DNA from: Fen-1308 sp035319185
Lineage (GTDB): Bacteria > Nitrospirota > Thermodesulfovibrionia > Thermodesulfovibrionales > Dissulfurispiraceae
Direction: 5' to 3'
DNA length: 17,037 bases
Assembly: GCA_035319185.1 (NCBI GenBank)
Contig: DATHDF010000037.1
Coordinates: 1 to 17,037, forward strand
Shown here: in pieces, positions 6,815 to 13,318 of the stretch
Position numbering within the stretch: position 1 is the first letter of the stretch
Layout of the letters: every line of letters starts with the position of its first letter
The notes under the pieces: generated by a model
What the model was told of the DNA's origin: nothing
The model's database searches: none
The model's input: the letters and a program-made list of their open reading frames with translations, nothing else
Made by a program: the position numbers and the translations under genes

Positions 6815-7440
6815 TGGCACGCTATACCGGTCCATTGTGCAGGTTGTGCAGGAGGGAGGGCGAGAAGCTCTTTCTCAAAGGCACCCGGTGTCATACAGAA
6901 AAATGCGGCGTAGAAAGAAGGAAATATGCTCCGGGCCAGCACGGCCAGAGCCGCGGAAAGCTTTCAGACTACGGGTTGCAGCTCAGGGAAAAGCAAAAGG
7001 TCAGAAGAATTTACGGGATTATGGAGCGCCAGTTCAGGTTGTATTTTGAGAAGGCGTCGAGGATGAAAGGCGTGACGGGTGAAGTGCTGCTCCAGCTCCT
7101 TGAAAGAAGACTTGACGCCGCTGTGTTCAGAATGGGCTTTGCAGCCAATCGCAGAGAAGCGCGTCAGCTTGTAAAGCACGGCCATTTCCTGGTGAATGGC
7201 CGCAGTTCGGACATACCGTCGCATCTTCTAAGACCCGGCGATTCCGTGCAGGTCAAGGAATCGAGCAAAGAGAATTCTACCATAGCGGAGAGCCTTTCCG
7301 TTGCCGAGCACAGGGGTGTTCCCGGCTGGATACAGTTCGACGCGGCAGCCCTCAGGGGCACATTCGTTCGTGTGCCTACGCGCGATGAAATACAGCTGCC
7401 GGTTCAGGAACAGCTCATAGTCGAGCTTTATTCCAAGTAA
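6814..7440 (+). CDS. rpsD: 30S ribosomal protein S4, zinc-binding form
   Basis: S4 is a primary 16S rRNA-binding protein that starts assembly of the 30S body; in E. coli it also represses the alpha operon. From the ATG at 6814 the product has 208 residues, the normal length. The N-terminus holds four cysteines (C9, C12, C26, C31) of the C+ form, then YAPGQHGQSRGKLSDYGLQLREKQKVRRIYG, then the S4 RNA-binding fold (LERRLDAAVFRMGFA through VNGRSSDIPSHLLRPGD), and ends VQEQLIVELYSK. An in-frame upstream ATG at 6784 lies within rpsK and would add ten atypical residues, so I rejected it; GGAGGAGAG supports 6814. Confidence 0.97.
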   Translation: MARYTGPLCRLCRREGEKLFLKGTRCHTEKCGVERRKYAPGQHGQSRGKLSDYGLQLREKQKVRRIYGIMERQFRLYFEKASRMKGVTGEVLLQLLERRLDAAVFRMGFAANRREARQLVKHGHFLVNGRSSDIPSHLLRPGDSVQVKESSKENSTIAESLSVAEHRGVPGWIQFDAAALRGTFVRVPTRDEIQLPVQEQLIVELYSK

Positions 7441-7534
7441 CCGGAAGGTGCTGGCTCAAGCGACCGGCACTTAACATTGTTTAAGATTAAATATAAAGTA
7501 TAAATAATAGAACAAAGGCATAGGGAGGCCTTAA
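7441..7534 (+). promoter_or_regulatory. Spacer with hairpin and possible promoter before rpoA
   Basis: A hairpin, GTGCTGG (7448-7454) with CCGGCAC (7464-7470), has seven pairs including one G-T and a 9-base loop. No T-run follows, so it is not an ordinary terminator. Downstream is a very AT-rich stretch in which TTAACA (7471-7476) and TATAAA (7492-7497) are 15 bases apart, a suboptimal sigma-70-like pair. TATAAA also occurs at 7499-7504. The rpoA ribosome-binding site is AGGGAGG (7522-7528). At 94 bases this is one of the longest gaps in an otherwise tight cluster. Confidence 0.35.
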
Positions 7535-8545
7535 ATGGACCTTGTGAAGAGGGGCTTTCAGTTGCCCAAGAAGATTAATTTTGACGCGGAAACGCGGACC
7601 GATTCATACGGAAAACTCGTTGTTGAACCGTTGGAGCGCGGATTTGGTACTACTATAGGTAACTCACTGCGCAGGGTCCTTCTTTCGTCAATAGAGGGCG
7701 CAGCTGTTACCGGAGTAAGGATAGCCGGGGTTCTGCACGAATTTTCGGCAATCAAGGGCGTCAAGGAAGATGTTGTGGATGTCATTCTTAACATAAAGAA
7801 GCTGAGACTAAAGCTTCATGGCGACAATAAGAGAACTGTAACGGTTGATATTAAGGGACCAAAAGTGCTGACGGGTGCGGATGTCATAACCGACCAGGGC
7901 GTCGACATATTGAACAAGGACCATTATATTGCCACGGTGGATTCAGGGACAACCATGGAAATGGAGATGTTCGTAAAAAAAGGCAAGGGTTACGTTTCTG
8001 CCGAACAGAACAAGGAAGACGGACTTCCTGTTGACGTTATAGCAGTGGATTCAGCATTCAGTCCTGTAAGAAAGGTCAACTTCTGGGTCGAGAAGGCGAG
8101 AGTCGGCAGATCTACCGACTACGACAGGCTTATTATGGAAGTCTGGACTGATGGCGGCATAACCCCGGAAAAGGCCATAAGCGACGCAGCGTCCATTCTG
8201 ATGGAGCATCTCGATCTTTTCATATTCGTCGAGGAGAGCGACTCGACCGAAGAGCCTGCGGGTGCCTCCGGAAAGATTGTATCCGGTGCGATGCTTAACG
8301 ATAATCTGCTGAAGAATATCGACGAGCTCGAGCTGTCAGTCCGTGCATATAATTGCCTGAAGAACGCCAATATAAAGACTATTGCGGACCTTGTGCAGAA
8401 AACCGAGAATGAGATGCTCAGGACGAAAAATTTTGGCCGCAGGTCGCTGAACGAGATAAAAGATATCTTAAGTTCCATGGGACTGCACCTTGGAATGAGA
8501 TTTGAAGCGGCCCCCAAAGGAGGTAGTGACAGCAATGCGTCATAA
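7535..8545 (+). CDS. rpoA: RNA polymerase alpha subunit
   Basis: Alpha dimerises to start RNA polymerase assembly and contacts promoter UP elements and activators. The 336-residue product has the usual two domains: the assembly domain (about 1-235, with LVVEPLERGFGTTIGNSLRRVLLSSIEGAAVTGV and AVDSAFSPVRKVNFWVE) and the C-terminal domain (about 255-325, with ELSVRAYNCLKNANIKTIADL and NFGRRSLNEIKDILSSMGLHLGM). The Arg and Asn of VRAYN match the DNA-binding residues R265 and N268 of E. coli. A short, acid- and serine-rich linker joins the domains. The ATG at 7535 follows AGGGAGG. The last 11 bases overlap rplQ. Confidence 0.98.
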   Translation: MDLVKRGFQLPKKINFDAETRTDSYGKLVVEPLERGFGTTIGNSLRRVLLSSIEGAAVTGVRIAGVLHEFSAIKGVKEDVVDVILNIKKLRLKLHGDNKRTVTVDIKGPKVLTGADVITDQGVDILNKDHYIATVDSGTTMEMEMFVKKGKGYVSAEQNKEDGLPVDVIAVDSAFSPVRKVNFWVEKARVGRSTDYDRLIMEVWTDGGITPEKAISDAASILMEHLDLFIFVEESDSTEEPAGASGKIVSGAMLNDNLLKNIDELELSVRAYNCLKNANIKTIADLVQKTENEMLRTKNFGRRSLNEIKDILSSMGLHLGMRFEAAPKGGSDSNAS

Positions 8546-8993
8546 AGTAGCAGGACGGCTGTTCAGCAGGACGGCCAATCAGAGAAAAGCACTTCTGAGA
8601 GGGTTGGTTTCCTCTCTTTTCGAGCACCAGAGGATAGAGACCACTGTTGCGAAGGCCAAAGCAATAAAGGGCATCGCTGAAAAACTCGTTACCTTCGGCA
8701 AAAGGGGCGATCTTCACTCAAAGAGGATGGTCATGTCTTACATACCCAACAGGACGGTTATGTCCAAGCTTTTTTCGGACATCGCTCCCCGCTTTGCAGA
8801 CCGCAACGGCGGCTATCTCAGGATAGTTCAGACTCGCCAGAGGGTCAATGATCGTGCGTCGATGGCGATAATAGAGTTTATCGATTATGAAGACGTTGTT
8901 ATGAAGGAGCCCGGCAAGGAAGCGGACAAAGAGAAAGAAAAGAAGTCTGAGAAGAAACCTGCAAAGGCTAAGAAGTCCACTCCGAAAGCCTAG
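8535..8993 (+). CDS. rplQ: 50S ribosomal protein L17 with charged C-terminal tail
   Basis: L17 lies near the peptide exit tunnel of the 50S subunit. The product starts MRHKVAGRLFSRTANQRKALLRGLVSSLFEHQRIETTVAKAKAIK in family style, followed by FGKRGDLHSKRMVMSYI and the end of the fold near IEFIDYED. After that come about 30 extra residues made almost only of Lys, Glu, Ala and Pro, giving 152 residues against about 120 for the E. coli-type protein. I chose the ATG at 8535, which overlaps rpoA by 11 bases and has AAAGGAGGT at 8516-8524. An in-frame ATG at 8502 would add eleven non-family residues. The gene ends the ribosomal cluster. Confidence 0.96.
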   Translation: MRHKVAGRLFSRTANQRKALLRGLVSSLFEHQRIETTVAKAKAIKGIAEKLVTFGKRGDLHSKRMVMSYIPNRTVMSKLFSDIAPRFADRNGGYLRIVQTRQRVNDRASMAIIEFIDYEDVVMKEPGKEADKEKEKKSEKKPAKAKKSTPKA

Positions 8994-9054
8994 GCATGAA
9001 CTGATAACAGCGTATGATTGTAAATTAGCAGTGCATGATCTTAAAGGCAGTCTG

Positions 9055-9086
9055 ATAAGGGGTTCTTGGGAATCCCTTATTTTTTG
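9055..9086 (+). terminator. Strong intrinsic terminator after rplQ
   Basis: ATAAGGG-G-TTC (9055-9065) pairs with GAA-T-CCCTTAT (9070-9080): eleven pairs with one G-T, around a TTGG loop, followed directly by a run of T. This is a textbook rho-independent terminator and marks the end of the ribosomal operon, about 60 bases after rplQ. The rest of the 218-base gap (8994-9211) holds no gene or tRNA that I can see. Confidence 0.88.
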
Positions 9087-9138
9087 TTTAGAGCGCATGG
9101 ACCGACGCCGAATAATCAGCGCGGCATTACATACTAAA

Positions 9139-9181
9139 TTGACAAAACAACAATTTGACTCATAAACTGAATACTGATAAT
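9139..9181 (+). promoter_or_regulatory. Probable promoter region of tig-clpP-clpX
   Basis: Two -35-like boxes are present: TTGACA (9139-9144, perfect) and TTGACT (9155-9160). The second pairs with GATAAT (9176-9181, 5 of 6) at a short 15-base spacing. The first has only weak -10 matches at 16-18 bases (CATAAA, ATAAAC, TAAACT). A perfect TATAAT at 9192-9197 is too close to the start codon and lacks a -35 box. Since a strong terminator lies just upstream, a promoter is needed here; which pair is used is uncertain. No heat-shock-type (CIRCE or sigma-32) element was recognised. Confidence 0.45.
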
Positions 9182-9211
9182 CGATCGCAATTATAATATT
9201 AGGAGGGTGCC

Positions 9212-10447
9212 TTGCTTAAGTCCTGTGAAGAAATATCATCGACCAAGAAACGTCTTACTATAGAAATACCTGCCGACGTGCTGGAGACCGAGGTCAAAAA
9301 AGGTCTTCAGAACGCGCAGCGGAAGGCTAACCTGCCGGGATTCAGGTCAGGCAAGGCTCCGATGTCCATAATTGAGAAGCGTTACGGCAAAGGGGTCGAG
9401 TCCGAGGTCCTGGAGAAGCTGGTGCCGGAGTATTATATGGAAGCCGTAAAAGAGGCTGATATAAGGCCTGTAGCTAAGCCCGAAATGGAAGAGGGCATTG
9501 ATTTCAAGAGAAACGCACCTGTTGTTACGACCTTTACGGTTGAAGTCAGGCCGAAGGTCGAGGGCTTGAATTATGAAAATATAGCTGTCAAGGACATTCC
9601 CATCGAGATAAAAGACGAAGAGGTCGATGCTATTCTAAAGAGTGTAGCTGAAGAAAAAGGGACATTCGAGGCGACGGACGAAGCTACTGCATCGGGCGAC
9701 CTTGTAACCCTGGACTATACAACCGACGATGGTGTTGAGATGAAAGACGCTGTTATAAAAATTGGAAGCGGACCTTATCCCAAGGAATTTTTCGATGCGG
9801 TAATAGGAAAGAAGAAGGGGGAGGAATGCTCGGCCGTAGTCTCATTCCCTGAGGATTCATCTACGCAATTCGCCGGCAAGTCTCCCAGGTTTACGATGGT
9901 GATCAAGGATATCAAGAGAAAGAATATCCCGGCTATCGATGATGAACTGGCAAAGGATCTTGGAATGGAAAGCCTCCAAAGTCTTCGAGACAGGGTCAGA
10001 GAAGACCTGAGCGAATCCAAGACCGCTGAGGCCGACAGGAAGAAGCAGGTTGAAATCATCGAAAAATTGTTGTCCTCTTACCCATTCGATGCGCCGGAGG
10101 GCATGGTTAACTTCGAGCTTGAAAGGATGCTGGGAGAAATCAGGGCGGCAGGGAAACAGACCGGAACGGACGAAGAGCTGGCAATAGAATACAGACCTAA
10201 GGCGGTTAAAAGCGCGAAGGTTTCGATACTTCTGGATATAATAGGAGAAGGAGAGGGCATCTCGGTTTCGGAGGATGAGCTGAAGGAAGAAATAATGAAC
10301 TTCTCGAAGCGGTATTACGTCACCCCCGAAAACGTAATCAAGTATTACGTCGCGAGGGACGGCTCTCTTGACGGTATCAAGAATGCCATTTATGAAAAGA
10401 AGGCCATGAAGGCCCTTCTTGCAAAAGCCAGGATAGAGAAGGAGTAA
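9212..10447 (+). CDS. tig: Trigger factor (ribosome-bound chaperone, peptidyl-prolyl isomerase)
   Basis: Trigger factor docks on L23 at the ribosome exit tunnel and shields emerging chains. The 411-residue product is slightly shorter than the E. coli protein (432). The N-terminal ribosome-binding domain contains the signature GFRSGKAP at residues 43-50, preceded by NAQRKANLP. The FKBP-type isomerase domain spans about 150-240 (GDLVTLDYT ... FFDAVIGKKKGEE). The C-terminal helical chaperone domain follows and ends in charged residues. The start is TTG at 9212 with AGGAGGGTG at 9201-9209. The clpP ATG is 3 bases after the stop, and the clpP ribosome-binding site lies in the last tig codons, so the two are cotranscribed. 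Confidence 0.96.
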   Translation: MLKSCEEISSTKKRLTIEIPADVLETEVKKGLQNAQRKANLPGFRSGKAPMSIIEKRYGKGVESEVLEKLVPEYYMEAVKEADIRPVAKPEMEEGIDFKRNAPVVTTFTVEVRPKVEGLNYENIAVKDIPIEIKDEEVDAILKSVAEEKGTFEATDEATASGDLVTLDYTTDDGVEMKDAVIKIGSGPYPKEFFDAVIGKKKGEECSAVVSFPEDSSTQFAGKSPRFTMVIKDIKRKNIPAIDDELAKDLGMESLQSLRDRVREDLSESKTAEADRKKQVEIIEKLLSSYPFDAPEGMVNFELERMLGEIRAAGKQTGTDEELAIEYRPKAVKSAKVSILLDIIGEGEGISVSEDELKEEIMNFSKRYYVTPENVIKYYVARDGSLDGIKNAIYEKKAMKALLAKARIEKE

Positions 10448-10450
10448 TAT

Positions 10451-11047
10451 ATGAGCATCGTGCCGATAGTAATAGAGCAGACCGGAAGGACCGAGCGCGC
10501 TTACGACATTTATTCGAGACTTCTCAAGGACAGGATTATCTTCATAGGCACCCCAATCGATGACAACATAGCCAACGTGGTTATCGCCCAGCTGCTTTTT
10601 CTGCAGACCGAAGATCCTGATAAGGACATACATGTGTATGTGAACTCGCCGGGCGGATCTGTGTCGGCAGGGCTGGCGATATACGACACAATGCAATACG
10701 TCAAACCTAATATCTGCACCTATTGCATCGGACAGGCTGCAAGCATGGGTGCGCTGCTTTTATGCGCCGGATCTGCCGGGAAGAGGTTTGCGCTTCCGAA
10801 CTCGCGCATCATGATTCATCAGCCTATAGGCGGATTTTATGGACAGGCTACCGATGTTGAGATACATGCGCGCGAGATATTGAAAATGAAGGATGTACTG
10901 AACAACATTCTGGCTAAGCATACAGGACAGGACATCGAGAAGATAAAGATAGATACGGAGCGGGATTACTTCATGTCGGGCGATGATGCCAAGCAGTACG
11001 GCCTTGTTGACGAGGTCATCTTTTCACTCAAGGATGTAAAGAAATAA
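10451..11047 (+). CDS. clpP: ATP-dependent Clp protease proteolytic subunit
   Basis: ClpP forms a 14-subunit barrel that degrades proteins fed into it by ClpX or ClpA. The 198-residue product is of normal length and needs little or no propeptide removal (MSIVPIVIEQTGRTERAYDIYSRLL is the usual mature start with a few residues added). The catalytic triad is in place: S98 in GQAASMGALLL, H123 in RIMIHQPIGG, and D172 in ERDYFMSG. The oxyanion-hole glycines are in VNSPGGSV. AAGGAG at 10438-10443 serves as ribosome-binding site. The order tig-clpP-clpX is common in proteobacteria and relatives. Confidence 0.98.
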   Translation: MSIVPIVIEQTGRTERAYDIYSRLLKDRIIFIGTPIDDNIANVVIAQLLFLQTEDPDKDIHVYVNSPGGSVSAGLAIYDTMQYVKPNICTYCIGQAASMGALLLCAGSAGKRFALPNSRIMIHQPIGGFYGQATDVEIHAREILKMKDVLNNILAKHTGQDIEKIKIDTERDYFMSGDDAKQYGLVDEVIFSLKDVKK

Positions 11048-11099
11048 CCTGTCTGCCGAAACGTGACAGCTTCATTCGCACTGGGTATGGAGGACGATG

Positions 11100-12341
11100 A
11101 TGGCAAAGAAGAATAATGAGACGACCCTGCGATGCTCATTCTGCGGAAAGGCGCAGGATGAAGTAAAAAAGTTGATCGCAGGCCCCATGGTCTATATCTG
11201 CAATGAATGCGTTAGCCTGTGCAATGAGATTATTGAAGAGGAGTTGAGCAGTGTCGAGCAGGGCGGAGCGAGGAAGCTGCCGACGCCGTCGGAAATACAT
11301 AAATTTCTGAATGACTACGTGATCGGCCAGGAAAGGGCCAAAAAGATTCTCTCTGTGGCTGTGCATAATCATTATAAAAGGATCTACAAAGGGTCGAAGT
11401 CCGACATCGAATTGCAGAAGAGCAATATACTTCTGATAGGTCCCACCGGAACCGGCAAGACCCTTTTCGCGCAGACTCTTGCGCGGCTTCTTGACGTGCC
11501 GTTTACGATAGCCGACGCTACCTCTTTGACCGAAGCCGGTTACGTGGGTGAGGATGTTGAAAACGTGCTTTTAAAATTGCTGCAGGCCGCCAATTATGAC
11601 GTCGGCCGTGCACAGATCGGTATCATTTACATCGATGAGATAGACAAGATCAGTCGCAAGAGCGACAGCCCTTCGATCACCAGAGACGTATCCGGCGAAG
11701 GTGTGCAGCAGGCCCTCCTGAAGATCATAGAAGGCACCATCGCAAACATTCCGCCCCAGGGCGGAAGGAAACACCCGCAGCAGGAGTATATTCAGCTGGA
11801 TACCACCAATATACTTTTCATATGCGGGGGGGCATTTGTGGGGCTGGACAAGATCATAGAGGAACGGACGGGCAAGAAGAGGATCGGCTTCGGAACTGAG
11901 CCTTTAAAGCAGGTCGAGAAGAAAGAGTCTAATCTGCTCAGTACCGCCGAACCGGAAGACCTCATGAAGTACGGTTTGATCCCCGAGTTTATAGGCAGAC
12001 TTCCAGTGGTTGCAACGCTGACCGATCTTGATGAAACCGCCCTTATCAAGATATTGACGGAGCCAAAAAATGCGTTGGTGAAACAGTATCAGAAGCTTTT
12101 CTCTCTTGACGGTGTAAAGTTGAAGTTTACCGATGGTGCGCTCGCAGCGGTTGCAAAGAAAGCGATAGAGCGAAAGGCAGGGGCCAGAGGGCTGAGGGCG
12201 ATCCTGGAAGACGTAATGCTCGAAATAATGTACGAGATACCTTCGAAGAAGGAAGTTGCGGAGTGCGTTGTCAATGAAGAGTCAATCCAGAAGAAGGAAA
12301 AGCCGCTGGTAGTCTATCACAAGAAAGCCGAATCGGCTTGA
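11100..12341 (+). CDS. clpX: ATP-dependent Clp protease ATPase subunit ClpX
   Basis: ClpX is a hexameric AAA+ unfoldase that recognises tagged substrates and threads them into ClpP. The 413-residue product has an N-terminal zinc domain (C12, C15, C34, C37), Walker A GPTGTGKT at 114-121, Walker B with D179-E180 (IIYIDEIDKI), the ClpP-docking IGF loop at 262-264 and the sensor-2 region GARGLRAIL. Two adjacent ATGs exist (11097 and 11100). GGAGG at 11089-11093 leaves only 3 bases before the first but 6 before the second, so I chose 11100. The gap after clpP is about 50 bases with no clear terminator. The gene converges with the next one at a distance of 13 bases. Confidence 0.97.
   Translation: MAKKNNETTLRCSFCGKAQDEVKKLIAGPMVYICNECVSLCNEIIEEELSSVEQGGARKLPTPSEIHKFLNDYVIGQERAKKILSVAVHNHYKRIYKGSKSDIELQKSNILLIGPTGTGKTLFAQTLARLLDVPFTIADATSLTEAGYVGEDVENVLLKLLQAANYDVGRAQIGIIYIDEIDKISRKSDSPSITRDVSGEGVQQALLKIIEGTIANIPPQGGRKHPQQEYIQLDTTNILFICGGAFVGLDKIIEERTGKKRIGFGTEPLKQVEKKESNLLSTAEPEDLMKYGLIPEFIGRLPVVATLTDLDETALIKILTEPKNALVKQYQKLFSLDGVKLKFTDGALAAVAKKAIERKAGARGLRAILEDVMLEIMYEIPSKKEVAECVVNEESIQKKEKPLVVYHKKAESA
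12316..12339 (-). terminator. Weak terminator-like hairpin at the convergence with clpX
   Basis: AAGCCG (12325-12330) pairs perfectly with CGGCTT (12334-12339) around a 3-base loop. On the minus strand it is followed by TTTCTT, as expected for a weak terminator of the signalling operon. It lies inside the last clpX codons. On the plus strand no T-run follows. The stem is only six pairs, so this is a candidate only. Confidence 0.3.
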
Positions 12342-12354
12342 TTGTACGACGTGC

Positions 12355-13272
12355 TTACAGGCCTGATCCATCCTCAGGCGCATATCTGTTCAACAACGCC
12401 ATAGTAGCGAACAACATCGAAGGCTTGTAGGCCGTTATGTTGTCTATTTGAAAAAGAGTAAGGATTTGCCTGCCGGCCGGAGATCTGTGCATGCTTACGG
12501 CACTGTTCATGATGTCTTTTTTTATGGTTGGGCTCAAATGCGTGTTCATGCAGATCATTCCGTACATAAGCTTTTCCGAAGAGTGAATTATCATCATTTC
12601 CCTGGCCAGCTGCGGATTGAGTTCCGACATTGTTTCAAACGCATTCTTGCTCACCACAACTGCATCGGCCTGTTTGAAAAATACCGGCAGCACGGCTTGT
12701 GACGCCTTCTTCACCTCCTGGACCGACCCGAAGAACTTATCCTTGAGCGGCTGCTTTTTGTGGTGAACAACATTGCTTAGCCAGATATAGGCGCTGTCGA
12801 GCATATACGCATGAACCATTACCTTTTTGCCCTTAAGCTGTTTTACGTCGGTTATTCCCTGGTCTCGTCGCACGATGAGGGCCAGTTCGTCTCCGCCTGC
12901 AGCCCCGCGTCTGCTTGCAACAAGGGCCGGCTCTATGGCAACCTTATCCCTGATTTTTATGAAGTCCATTGCCGTCAGTGTTACCATGTCTATTTCATTA
13001 TTCTGCAAGGCGGTAACCATTGTCTGCAGATTGTCGAAGATGAACGCCTTGGGCTGCACCTTCAGGATTGAACTCTTGGCCATTTCCTTTGTCCACAGTT
13101 CTATGGCGACCTGGGCATCTGCGAGACTCACATCGTTGAGGAACTTTGCCGAATAGCCTACTCGAAGATGATGAGGCATGTATTCATTGACTTCGGGGCT
13201 GCAGGTGCCGGTAATGAAAAATAAGAAGACAAGGCTTAAGGCACCCAGAACGAGTCTTCGCGTGTATTTCAT
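12355..13272 (-). CDS. PhnD-like exported substrate-binding protein
   Basis: The 305-residue product looks like a type 2 periplasmic binding protein of the PhnD/phosphonate-binding class (Pfam Phosphonate-bd, judged from pattern). It has a signal sequence (MKYTRRLVLGALSLVFLFFITG) and a Cys at residue 24; the preceding T-G-T is not a standard lipobox, so lipid attachment is uncertain. The fold starts HLRVGYSAKFLNDVSLADAQVAIELW. It contains ALQNNEIDMVTLTAMDFIKI, ELALIVRRDQGITDVKQLKGKKVMV (the crossover region) and FFKQADAVVVSKNAFETM. No permease or ATPase gene is adjacent in the window, so transport is doubtful. It is 46 bases downstream of a c-di-GMP regulator in the same direction, which suggests a sensing role. 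GAAGGT precedes the ATG. The ligand is unknown; the usual phosphonate-contact motif is not obvious. Confidence 0.8.
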   Translation of the reverse strand: MKYTRRLVLGALSLVFLFFITGTCSPEVNEYMPHHLRVGYSAKFLNDVSLADAQVAIELWTKEMAKSSILKVQPKAFIFDNLQTMVTALQNNEIDMVTLTAMDFIKIRDKVAIEPALVASRRGAAGGDELALIVRRDQGITDVKQLKGKKVMVHAYMLDSAYIWLSNVVHHKKQPLKDKFFGSVQEVKKASQAVLPVFFKQADAVVVSKNAFETMSELNPQLAREMMIIHSSEKLMYGMICMNTHLSPTIKKDIMNSAVSMHRSPAGRQILTLFQIDNITAYKPSMLFATMALLNRYAPEDGSGL

Positions 13273-13318
13273 GCGTGAACCTTCGAGCTGCGGCGCAGTA
13301 GAGCCCCCTTAATCATTG

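Noticed and set aside
6128..6835. Open frame of 235 codons on the minus strand
   Set aside because: It is antisense to rpsM and rpsK. No family resemblance or credible ribosome-binding site was seen.
9192..9197. Perfect TATAAT box before tig
   Set aside because: It is only 14 bases from the start codon, would put the transcript start inside or after the ribosome-binding site, and has no -35 box at the right distance.
8994..9211. Possible tRNA or small RNA gene in the longest gap
   Set aside because: No cloverleaf or T-loop (GGTTCGA-type) sequence could be seen; only the terminator and promoter-like boxes are supported.
9857..10696. Open frame of 279 codons on the minus strand
   Set aside because: It is antisense to the end of tig and the start of clpP. 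The product resembles no known family and is explained by codon bias of the real genes.
11048..11099. Hairpin CTGTC/GACAG between clpP and clpX
   Set aside because: It has five pairs with an imperfect interior and no T-run, so it is neither a convincing terminator nor a clear regulatory site.
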